The translations under genes and the position numbers were made by a program. A stretch of DNA of 40,181 nucleotides, taken from IMG/VR virus record IMGVR_UViG_3300029787_000119, positions 1 to 40,181 of that record, one strand, 5' to 3'. Under the pieces are notes generated by a model. That model did no database searches. It saw only the letters and a list, made by a program, of their open reading frames with translations, and was not told the DNA's origin. Below, one piece after another: positions 32,037-38,848 of this stretch (positions are counted from its first letter, which is position 1; the number at the start of each line of letters is the position of its first letter). Origin of the DNA: a virus.

Positions 32037-32139
32037 CGTTCATTTCCTCATAGGCATACTTCATTATATAGGCGATAAGAATCGTCACACTTATGATAAG
32101 TATGAGAACCATAATGTTGACTGAATGAACTACAACCAT
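31963..32139 (-). CDS. Tiny membrane protein after PTOX (58 aa)
   Basis: A 58-codon frame starting with TAATG coupling to the PTOX stop and ending at a TGA at 31963, inside the nuclease gene (74-base overlap). The product has one hydrophobic segment (VNIMVLILIISVTILIAYIM, residues 7-26) followed by an acidic polar tail. It fills the 100-base gap between PTOX and the nuclease. The long overlap is unusual but both frames have good start signals. It may be a small partner of PTOX in the membrane; that is speculation. Confidence 0.55.
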   Translation of the reverse strand: MVVVHSVNIMVLILIISVTILIAYIMKYAYEEMNDGSNDTTKQEELLQLSSDGDNKGS

Positions 32140-32639
32140 TAGATCATAGACATTGCGTGTTGTAATTCGTGTGCGTGTTTTAGTTCGTCTTCTGCTATCT
32201 CTGCTATCTTCTTATCTTCTGGATGATATGCCAAATACTTTATATACGTCTCGAATGCATGTTTCTCTATCTTCATATTAATATCATAAGCAGCAAGAGG
32301 ATTAGCAAGGTAGTACCCAACCATGATCCAATAATAGATAAGAACAAGGTGCTTTGCAAGAAACCTGTCAATCCAGTATTCATCACCACCTCGTTTTTCC
32401 ATCTCTTCCAAGTGCTCAGTTTCATTTAATGCCTGATAGAAATGTTCTTTCATTAAGTAGATATGTTCTGGTCCTCTAAGTCCTAATGACTCACGGAAAT
32501 GTAGAACACTAATAAATGAGAAGTAGGGTGCTCTTGCAATAACTTCTAATACCCAGAATCTTTGGAAGTCTCTACCTCTGTAAAGAAAATCCAAGATGTA
32601 AATTGTGGTGTCTAAGACCCAAGTGTTAAACTTCCTCAT
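32139..32639 (-). CDS. ptox: Plastoquinol terminal oxidase (PTOX, alternative oxidase family)
   Basis: A di-iron enzyme that oxidises plastoquinol and reduces oxygen to water, acting as an electron valve on the photosynthetic membrane. The 166-residue protein carries the ligands in order: E32 in VLEVIARAPYF, E73 and H76 in LNETEHLEEM, E125 in MKIEKHAFETY, and E152 and H155 in EDELKHAHE. The segment IYYWIMVGYYLANPLAAYD is the membrane-dipping part. It is shorter than plant and host enzymes. I start at 32639 (MRKFNTW), where the ATG overlaps the TGA of a 28-codon gene; a TTG two codons earlier is less likely. PTOX is a known cyanophage gene. Confidence 0.95.
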   Translation of the reverse strand: MRKFNTWVLDTTIYILDFLYRGRDFQRFWVLEVIARAPYFSFISVLHFRESLGLRGPEHIYLMKEHFYQALNETEHLEEMEKRGGDEYWIDRFLAKHLVLIYYWIMVGYYLANPLAAYDINMKIEKHAFETYIKYLAYHPEDKKIAEIAEDELKHAHELQHAMSMI

Positions 32640-32722
32640 ACCCAAGCAAAGCGTGAGAATAGAAGAGCAACACTAACGGTCCCAAACAAAATACATGATG
32701 ACCTAATTGGTAAGTCTTTCAT
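32636..32722 (-). CDS. Tiny membrane peptide ahead of PTOX (28 aa)
   Basis: A 28-codon frame from the ATG at 32722 to a TGA overlapping the PTOX start (ATGA). After MKDLPIRSS comes one hydrophobic helix (CILFGTVSVALLFSRFAWV). The exact coupling to PTOX supports translation; it may serve to bring ribosomes to PTOX or be a membrane partner. Confidence 0.5.
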   Translation of the reverse strand: MKDLPIRSSCILFGTVSVALLFSRFAWV

Positions 32723-32737
32723 TTAATTTCTCTAAAC

Positions 32738-32756
32738 TACCTATATTATATAGGTA
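32738..32756. repeat. AT-rich palindrome upstream of the PTOX genes
   Basis: Arms TACCTATA and TATAGGTA around a 3-base loop, in the 41-base gap after the exported protein gene. The minus strand of the centre also contains a TATAAT. A related TACCTA/TAGGTA hairpin stands before gp3 (19397-19412). It may be an RNA processing stem, an operator or a -10 region. Confidence 0.5.
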
Positions 32757-32763
32757 ATTTTAC

Positions 32764-33135
32764 TTATCCGTGGTTCTGTAACTTCTCTAATTGTGTTGAT
32801 GCTGACATACTAGGCACGTCATTTAAACCATTGGCATCAAACCAAGGTGCGGTTTCCCAGTCAAACCCTTCTCCAAATGTATTATCTGCTTCTGCAATGT
32901 ACCAATGACATGATGCGTCTGGAATATCTACTGCACATACTGCCCAGTCATCTGTCCACTGTGGAACTTGTACCCAGATAACAGGTTCTTTATCAAATGC
33001 ATATGCACTCTGTGTCATACCTAACATGAATGCTAGTATGATTGCCCAAGTAAAAAATCTAGGTATGTGTTTTACTGACGGAGGGTGACCGTTTCCTCGG
33101 TACACCTCCATCACATCGTGATAGGAGTATTTCAT
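32764..33135 (-). CDS. Putative exported or membrane-anchored protein (123 aa)
   Basis: A 123-residue protein. Residues 28-45 form a hydrophobic segment (FFTWAIILAFMLGMTQS) after basic residues, followed by AYA-FDKE, a plausible signal peptidase site. The rest is soluble, acidic and rich in Trp with two Cys (CAVDIPDASCHW), which could form a disulfide outside the cytoplasm or in the thylakoid lumen. I do not recognise the family. It starts the host-gene island, with a perfect late box (33163-33170) 28 bases upstream and PTOX downstream, so a role in host membrane energetics is possible. Confidence 0.7.
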   Translation of the reverse strand: MKYSYHDVMEVYRGNGHPPSVKHIPRFFTWAIILAFMLGMTQSAYAFDKEPVIWVQVPQWTDDWAVCAVDIPDASCHWYIAEADNTFGEGFDWETAPWFDANGLNDVPSMSASTQLEKLQNHG

Positions 33136-33136
33136 A

Positions 33137-33502
33137 TCAGCAGTTCCACGCTCGTAGTGATTTATTTATACGAGAGTCAGGGTCACGAGCAGTTTTTGCT
33201 GACGTAAGTTTTCGTTTCATGCCTTTCATTCTAGCACAGAAACTTGCTCTTCTTTTATTACCTTTCTTCTTGCTTGGTGCTTTTAAGTCAGAACCAGGAT
33301 TCTCACGTTCGTAAGACTTTCTCCCTTTCTCATTTAAACCACCTTCTTTATTCTGTCCTTCCTTCTTTGTCCATGCTGCCTCCTTCATCATCTTCTTTTC
33401 CTCACAAGTTTTCTCAACACACATCTGACACTTCGGGCAATACTTTTTACCGTCAGGGCAGTTGGATGCTTCTTGTAAGTACTCTTTGAAGGTTAAGATC
33501 AT
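33137..33502 (-). CDS. DUF6321-like protein with capsid-targeting-like N-terminus (121 aa)
   Basis: The first residues MILTFKEYLQEA look like the capsid targeting peptides of T4 internal head proteins (such as MKTYQEFIAEA in IPIII as I recall it), with a gp21 site after E11. A Cys cluster follows (C15, C22, C25, C28, C33: CPDGKKYCPKCQMCVEKTC), perhaps a zinc site. The C-terminal 80 residues, AWTKKEGQNKEGGLNEKGRK to RRASFCARMKGMKRK and INKSLRAWNC, fit the DUF6321 pattern. It may be packaged in the head and delivered into the host. It starts in an ATGA overlap with the zinc-finger gene upstream. Confidence 0.75.
   Translation of the reverse strand: MILTFKEYLQEASNCPDGKKYCPKCQMCVEKTCEEKKMMKEAAWTKKEGQNKEGGLNEKGRKSYERENPGSDLKAPSKKKGNKRRASFCARMKGMKRKLTSAKTARDPDSRINKSLRAWNC
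33163..33170 (-). promoter_or_regulatory. Late promoter TATAAATA before the PTOX/pcyA island
   Basis: A perfect late box on the minus strand lying in the last codons of the 121-residue gene, 28 bases before the ATG at 33135. It would put PTOX, the nuclease, pcyA and gp17 under late control. Confidence 0.65.
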
Positions 33503-33624
33503 GATCTCTTAGCACAATTCAATTCGTGTTTTTCCATCCAAGTTCTTGGACGTGCGTGACCTAACGGTGCAGTTAGTCCACAAAATTGGCATTGATAAAC
33601 GCCATTGTCATTTCTTTTTGCCAT
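33499..33624 (-). CDS. Small C2HC zinc-finger protein (41 aa)
   Basis: A 41-codon frame from the ATG at 33624 to a TGA at 33499. The product has CQFC at residues 12-15 and HELNC at 33-37, so Cys-Cys-His-Cys with an 18-residue centre, a likely zinc finger. Basic residues (RPRTW, KR) suggest nucleic acid or protein binding. The ATG overlaps the stop of the 781-residue gene (17 bases shared) and its end forms an ATGA overlap with the 121-residue gene, which fits the coding style here. It fills the whole 105-base gap. Confidence 0.68.
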   Translation of the reverse strand: MAKRNDNGVYQCQFCGLTAPLGHARPRTWMEKHELNCAKRS

Positions 33625-35953
33625 AGTGATAAGTTGAGTTAGGTTTTGTTTTCTTAGGTAGTTTACCGCCCCTTACTTTGGTTGCAGATGTTTCACCTTC
33701 ACCAGAGGGGTTCTTACCTTTCTTTACTTCTTTGCCAAGGTTGTATGACTTACCAGGTTTTTTAGATTCAGTGTCATGTAATCTAGCGGGTTTCCCTGCC
33801 TTCTTAGTAATCACTGATTCCTGTCCATGCTTACGTCCCAAACGACGTGTAAGTTTTCCGAACTTACGCTTAGACATTCCCTTGCCAGGACTTGTTTGAT
33901 AGGATACTTCCCTACCAGTAGATCCATCATCATACTTGTAACTACCGACTGATTTTTTAAAACCAATCCCTTTCTTTTTAAGATCCTTTTCTAGTCCTTT
34001 ACGACTAGCACGGTTCTTTTTTTCGTCTGTACCTCTGTCTGCTGCTATATTACCAGTAGTCTGGTTCTTTGCTTTTGACATCATACGAGCACGATCATTT
34101 CCTTCTTTGAGGAAATCAGAGAATGACATTACATTCTCTTTCTGCATCTTCTTCTTTTGCCATGAGTCAAGTGCTTGGTCAGGACGTTTGCCCTTTGACA
34201 TTTCACTCTTCTTATGTGCTTGGAACTTAGCAGCGGAATCTGCTTTTGATTTCCTTTCAGCAGCAGCAGATGCTGCTTGCTTTGCTACGTTCGCTTTTGC
34301 CTTATCCTGGACTGCTTGCAGTTTTGGATTAAGTGCCTCACCCATTATAGCATTCTTTCCGTATTTTTGTCTAATGTCTGCTTTTACCTTGTCTAATGCA
34401 TTGCCAGGACGCTTCCATGTGTTGCCCTGACCAGGTGTAGCAACGTTTTTCTTTGCTAATGGTTTGATTTTTCCTTCGTCTCTTAGACGATCATACCCTT
34501 CTTCTTTTACAACCTTCTTATATTTTGATAGGGTTTTTACACCACGCTTCTCTTTGTGTGCTTTGTGTCTCTTATCCATTGACACAAGTCTCTCAGCAGG
34601 ATCAGCAGCATTACCACCCTCACCTGTATGTCTTACGTTTCTGACAGATGCTTTACCATAGTTAGAACGACCACGTTCCTGACTTAACCTCTGGTTGTCA
34701 CTATCCTTTTGTCTTTCATCTAATACTTCTACCTCTTCTTTCTTCATCTTCTTCCTTGAAGGTTCATCATAAGACTTACCTTGTGTATGGAAGTGAGACT
34801 TTCTATCATCAATGAAGTTGGTCATCTTTGTAGACCCATCATTATTTTCCTTCTCACCCTTATACTTCTTGACTCCTCTCTTCATTGCATGAATAACTTT
34901 ACGAGCAGGAGCATTATACTTTCTACCATAACCAGTACCATAACTACGAACAGATCTATCATCCTGTTTAGTTGCTGTACTTTTTCCTTTATCACCCTTT
35001 GGTGTTTCCTCTAATTCTTCTACCTCTTCCTTTGTTATCTTATCAGTTGCTTTCAATATACCAGAATGTCTTTTCATTACCTTGTCTTTGTCACCTTTTA
35101 CAGCACTTATTGCCATGTCTGTCGATGCTTTCTTAACGTAAGAACCCATTGTTTTCTTATCAAGTTCATCTAACTGATCTAATGCTTTACTTGACCAATA
35201 TACTTCTGTGTCTTCTGATCTACTTAAACTCTTACGATTAGAATGATGACTTGGATCATCAAATGCAGGGTTACCTGTCTTTCTTGCAACTGGTTTCTTC
35301 TTTGTATCTGGTTTTGCTTTCTTTACAAATCCTGCAAACTGCATCTTAGGTTTACCATCACCTTTGTAGAGACCGTATGATGTACCTTCATGTGTAAATT
35401 TCATACCCTTAGTTGCTTTGTCTTTAAGTGCTTCACGCTTTTTAGGATCCATGTTCTTTTCGTAATCTGCTAGTTTAGAAGCAAACTTTTTGTTATCCAT
35501 TTTCTTGATAACTTTTCTGTCCGCTTTGTTAGGTCCTGTATATGAGGTGCTCCCAGTAACAGCACCACCGCCTGCTGCTGTACCTATTGCTGCCTCTTCG
35601 ACACCTTGCATTTTACCTCTCCTGTTAGTTTGAGCGACACCTTGTGGTAGACCTGTATTACCTGTGCCAATTTTGTCGTTCTTCTTACGAAGTCTTTTTA
35701 GTTTAGCAAAAGTGTTCATGAACTCTGCTGATGATCTGAAATCGGAATTACCTACATGCTCTACTGATTCTTTTTTCACTTTCTTTTCGGGTAATCCTTT
35801 ATGTTTAGTTGATGCAAACTTCTTTGCATCTTTCATCTTTATGCTGGAAGCAACTCTGGCAACCTCAGATGAGGGAGTTTGCGTTTGATCCCCTTTCTGA
35901 AACGCTCTAACCATCCCGAAGAATCTTTGTTGTTTCTTTGAGACTGCGGGCAT
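33608..35953 (-). CDS. Large lysine-rich protein, probable virion or internal head protein (781 aa)
   Basis: A 781-residue, very basic protein with long polar, probably disordered stretches. The first 21 residues (MPAVSKKQQRFFGMVRAFQK) resemble a short motif I know from DUF3008-type phage proteins. A globular part may lie at about 249-310 (TEVYWSSKALDQLDELDKKT). At 609-618 there is MSFSDFLKEG, which looks like a capsid targeting peptide with a gp21 cleavage site, oddly inside the chain. Such a basic protein could bind DNA in the head. It lies among virion genes, 6 bases after the gene upstream. Function is not established. Confidence 0.72.
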   Translation of the reverse strand: MPAVSKKQQRFFGMVRAFQKGDQTQTPSSEVARVASSIKMKDAKKFASTKHKGLPEKKVKKESVEHVGNSDFRSSAEFMNTFAKLKRLRKKNDKIGTGNTGLPQGVAQTNRRGKMQGVEEAAIGTAAGGGAVTGSTSYTGPNKADRKVIKKMDNKKFASKLADYEKNMDPKKREALKDKATKGMKFTHEGTSYGLYKGDGKPKMQFAGFVKKAKPDTKKKPVARKTGNPAFDDPSHHSNRKSLSRSEDTEVYWSSKALDQLDELDKKTMGSYVKKASTDMAISAVKGDKDKVMKRHSGILKATDKITKEEVEELEETPKGDKGKSTATKQDDRSVRSYGTGYGRKYNAPARKVIHAMKRGVKKYKGEKENNDGSTKMTNFIDDRKSHFHTQGKSYDEPSRKKMKKEEVEVLDERQKDSDNQRLSQERGRSNYGKASVRNVRHTGEGGNAADPAERLVSMDKRHKAHKEKRGVKTLSKYKKVVKEEGYDRLRDEGKIKPLAKKNVATPGQGNTWKRPGNALDKVKADIRQKYGKNAIMGEALNPKLQAVQDKAKANVAKQAASAAAERKSKADSAAKFQAHKKSEMSKGKRPDQALDSWQKKKMQKENVMSFSDFLKEGNDRARMMSKAKNQTTGNIAADRGTDEKKNRASRKGLEKDLKKKGIGFKKSVGSYKYDDGSTGREVSYQTSPGKGMSKRKFGKLTRRLGRKHGQESVITKKAGKPARLHDTESKKPGKSYNLGKEVKKGKNPSGEGETSATKVRGGKLPKKTKPNSTYHYGKKK

Positions 35954-35959
35954 TCCTGA

Positions 35960-36499
35960 TTATCCTCCGACAATCTGTACTTGCTCGACAATGACTGCGT
36001 TAGAACCAGCGACAAGTTTTGCAACTCTTTGTATGACAGGGATGTTGCCAGCAGTTGAGTCTGCTGCTGAGAGAGCATAGTCTCCTGATGCTGCTGATGA
36101 ATCATAATTTGTTGTAATAGTTGAACCAGTTACTGCTGTAACTGCTTTTCCTGATGCTGCTGCTGACTCGAAGTCTGATGTAAATCCATCTGTGTCACCA
36201 CCATCAATAGTCTGAATGAAATCACCAACACTGAATGTATGACGACCACCACCAGCAAAACCTTCAACGGTAACTACCATTGATGATGCATCTGTTGCAC
36301 CAACAATCTTAGCGTTCTTTGCTTTACCACAGGAAACTAACAATGCTTCTCCTGCTGCCAAAGTTATAGCGGGACCACCGTCTATCGCTATTGTTGACGC
36401 GGATGCTGCATAGCATCTAAGCACACCACTTTTTACCACGATATAGCTTGTGCCACTTCCTGATACTGTTTGGGTGTCAATTACATTTAATACTGACAT
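35960..36499 (-). CDS. Probable virion protein of unknown function (179 aa)
   Basis: A 179-residue protein rich in Ala, Ser, Gly, Thr and Val with no Trp, typical of beta-rich structural proteins. Segments include VLRCYAASASTIAIDGGPAI, RHTFSVGDFIQTIDGGDTDG and AGNIPVIQRVAKLVAGSNAV. The N-terminal 90 residues may be one domain and the middle a Ser/Ala-rich loop region. It could be a head decoration or neck-associated protein. A late-type box (36524-36531) and AGGAG before the ATG support late, high expression. Confidence 0.68.
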   Translation of the reverse strand: MSVLNVIDTQTVSGSGTSYIVVKSGVLRCYAASASTIAIDGGPAITLAAGEALLVSCGKAKNAKIVGATDASSMVVTVEGFAGGGRHTFSVGDFIQTIDGGDTDGFTSDFESAAASGKAVTAVTGSTITTNYDSSAASGDYALSAADSTAGNIPVIQRVAKLVAGSNAVIVEQVQIVGG

Positions 36500-36522
36500 T
36501 GGGTAAAAATTCTCCTACTATG

Positions 36523-36972
36523 TTATTTATCCTTTTCTTGCTTTAAGAATTTTGCAAGATCAGCAGTGCTACCAACGAACATGGTATTGTTAGTGACTTC
36601 TGTTTGTTTTCCTTTGCCTGGATTTTCTATTTCATTGACCTTCTTTTGTAGATCAACTAACTTGTCTGCTACGTCACCAACATGCTTTATAAGTTGTCCT
36701 GCAACCTCGTATGCTCTTGGTTGATCAGACTCCTGTGCGAGTTCTAAGATACCATCTACTGCTTCTTGTCCTTTATCAATTAGTGTATACAAGTTGCCTC
36801 TGGTATACTCATAATCTTTTTTAAGTTGGTTCTTGTCTGATATATCCACACTAGGTTCCACCTTCTTAATAGAAGTGTCTGCCTGCATAATTTCAGTCTT
36901 GACATCGAGTGCTTCCTCGATACCATCAAACTTACTCGTCTGCTCCTGTGGTTGGGTTTCTTGATTTTCCAT
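36523..36972 (-). CDS. gp16: Small terminase subunit gp16
   Basis: gp16 recognises DNA and regulates gp17 during packaging. The 149-residue protein matches T4 gp16 in order: LKKDYEYTRGNLYTLIDKGQ, LAQESDQPRAYEVAGQLIKH, DKLVDLQKKVNEI and near the end NNTMFVGSTADL (T4: ATVFMGSPTDL). T4 gp16 has 164 residues. I start at 36972 (MENQETQPQ), overlapping gp15 by 41 bases; an in-frame ATG at 37014 would add 14 residues. Six bases after its stop codon's neighbourhood the next gene's late box is found, sharing its last codons. Confidence 0.92.
   Translation of the reverse strand: MENQETQPQEQTSKFDGIEEALDVKTEIMQADTSIKKVEPSVDISDKNQLKKDYEYTRGNLYTLIDKGQEAVDGILELAQESDQPRAYEVAGQLIKHVGDVADKLVDLQKKVNEIENPGKGKQTEVTNNTMFVGSTADLAKFLKQEKDK
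36524..36531 (-). promoter_or_regulatory. Late promoter variant GATAAATA at the end of gp16
   Basis: GATAAATA on the minus strand, one mismatch to the late consensus, 25 bases before the ATG at 36499 and overlapping the gp16 stop codon. Confidence 0.55.
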
Positions 36973-37972
36973 CAGTAAACTCACTATAAAGTTCGTTGAA
37001 TCCAAAGTCGTCATCGGAATCTAACAATGCATGATCTGCACTTGTTATGATGAATACATTTGAACTCGCTACATGTGCTGCTATGGTTGAATTATTGAAC
37101 GCACGAGCAACATAGACCTTGGTGCCATCAATTTTTGTGACACGCATCACCTCACTATCTATCTGAATGTCATCTTTCAATGATATTCCAGACGCATCTG
37201 TTACATTTATAATGCCATCATTATCATCTATATCTGCTGATACAGTTGTGACTGCATTGTTATCTCTTTCAACAAGAGATCTAGGTGTAGCAACATAACG
37301 TACCTCTCTTGGCGCAGTTCTAACTGAGTCAGTAGAGTAGTCGACAATAGTTTTCTTAATAAGTTCACCAGACTTATCAACTACTGGACCATACATGTAT
37401 GTCTTAGCAATGAATTGCAATGTATATATTAACGTTCTTCTGGTATCGTAGTCTCCTTCGTACTCGTCTCCGTAATCAATACTTGTTAATGTTACAGGAT
37501 AATCTTTTACCTCTCCTAATTCTGGTACAAGATTCATTGTAATATTGAAACTTGGTTGGAAGAATGGAAGTATCTGTTCTAGTATTTGTAGAGCATCATC
37601 TTGGTTCTTACTTAATATTGCTAACTCAAAATTAATATTGTAAGGAACAGGCATGAATCCTTTGTTCTCTTTGTTGCCTGTTGTATGTCTGATATATTGT
37701 GTTGGTGATACCTTTCTAGTAGGATCATAATTAATACCTTGTATCTCAAATGATATTCTAGGTAATGTAATTTGTACCTGATCCTGTGTAGTTAAGTCAC
37801 CTAACTGACGTAAACGTGCTAAGAACTTTGCCTTTGGTCCATAAGCAAGGGGCACTTTCATGACCTCTGTCTTAGAACCAGACACACGTCTGATTTCTAT
37901 GTTGTTAAATAACGTACCAAATCCTACAACGGTCTTCTTTATTATACCGTTGTAATTATATGAACCAAGCAT
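36932..37972 (-). CDS. gp15: Tail sheath stabiliser/completion protein gp15
   Basis: gp15 caps the end of the tail sheath and tube before head joining. The first 230 residues follow T4 gp15: FGTLFNNIEIRR, KVPLAYGPKAKFLARLRQ, ITLPRISFEIQGINYDP, YNINFELAILSKNQDDALQI, LEQILPFFQPSFNITM and a final MYGPVVDKSGELIKKT. T4 gp15 has 272 residues; here there are 346. The extra part, at residues 248-310, is a copy of the beta module found twice in gp18. The ATG overlaps the gp14 stop as TAATG. Confidence 0.95.
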   Translation of the reverse strand: MLGSYNYNGIIKKTVVGFGTLFNNIEIRRVSGSKTEVMKVPLAYGPKAKFLARLRQLGDLTTQDQVQITLPRISFEIQGINYDPTRKVSPTQYIRHTTGNKENKGFMPVPYNINFELAILSKNQDDALQILEQILPFFQPSFNITMNLVPELGEVKDYPVTLTSIDYGDEYEGDYDTRRTLIYTLQFIAKTYMYGPVVDKSGELIKKTIVDYSTDSVRTAPREVRYVATPRSLVERDNNAVTTVSADIDDNDGIINVTDASGISLKDDIQIDSEVMRVTKIDGTKVYVARAFNNSTIAAHVASSNVFIITSADHALLDSDDDFGFNELYSEFTDGKSRNPTTGADE

Positions 37973-38847
37973 TAGATAGAACCTCCACTATTTCCAAATT
38001 CACCGAATGGATTGCCCTGTGTAAAGTCAAGTATACCATCGGCAGACGTCTCAATGGACGCATTGATATCAAATTCGGAGTTAGTATTATTTAGTGTATT
38101 ATATGATGCAGTTGTGAACGATGCACTAGATGTGCCACCAGTGATAGTTTCTGGGACCGTGAAGGTGCCTGATCTGTTAATCACTATCAAAGTATTAGTT
38201 GAACTATCAAATGACTTAACCTCAGCAGTAACATTAGATGTACCACCAGTTACAGTTTCACCAGCAGTGAATGTTCCAGATCCACCAGCAACTAGACCAA
38301 CTGTAATAGCATTGGCAAAGTTTGTTTCTAATGCATCTACTGCTGCCACACCAGTATCGATATCCTCGTCGCTGTACTCGAACAACTCACAACGTAAACC
38401 CCAAACATAGTTCTTACCAAACTGATAGAAAGGTTGTTCGTGCTCTACAAACTGTATCTCAAAAGTTTTATTTGCCATAGGCAAATGTATTAGGTCACCT
38501 TCGTTAGGTCTACCCTCTACAATTAAAGTTGCATTATCGTCTACTGCTGCTGTGAATCTTGATCGAGATATAACAAAGGTGATTTGGTCTTGAATTCTGA
38601 CTCCAAACTTAGAGAAAATATCACCGTCGCCCCTAAAACCACCAGCGTCTTCAATGTACGCTTCAATTAAGTGTGCTCCTTCAAACTTAGAGAGGGTATC
38701 CTCCCCGAAGACACTATCTTCTTTAACAAGTGTTCTCGGGATATAGTAGACGTCCTTGCCGAACATTTTAATTTGCTCTGTGACAAGAGACTCTTGCAAA
38801 TCTTGCTCTCCTGTTGTACCTTGGGTAAAGTAACTGTTAGTTGCCAT
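37972..38847 (-). CDS. gp14: Neck protein gp14 with a C-terminal repeat insert
   Basis: gp14 forms the neck with gp13, sealing the DNA-filled head. The first 160 residues match T4 gp14: TEQIKMFGKDVYYIPRTLV, DSVFGEDTLSKFEGAHLIEA, IFSKFGVRIQDQITFVIS, EGDLIHLPMANKTFEIQFVE and FYQFGKNYVWGLRCELFEYS. After residue 180 two copies of a short repeat occur (GSGTFTAGETVTGGTSNVTA at 189-208 and RSGTFTVPETITGGTSSASF at 225-244). The very end, FGEFGNSG, resembles the T4 tail. It lies one base after gp13. Confidence 0.94.
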   Translation of the reverse strand: MATNSYFTQGTTGEQDLQESLVTEQIKMFGKDVYYIPRTLVKEDSVFGEDTLSKFEGAHLIEAYIEDAGGFRGDGDIFSKFGVRIQDQITFVISRSRFTAAVDDNATLIVEGRPNEGDLIHLPMANKTFEIQFVEHEQPFYQFGKNYVWGLRCELFEYSDEDIDTGVAAVDALETNFANAITVGLVAGGSGTFTAGETVTGGTSNVTAEVKSFDSSTNTLIVINRSGTFTVPETITGGTSSASFTTASYNTLNNTNSEFDINASIETSADGILDFTQGNPFGEFGNSGGSI

Positions 38848-38848
38848 A

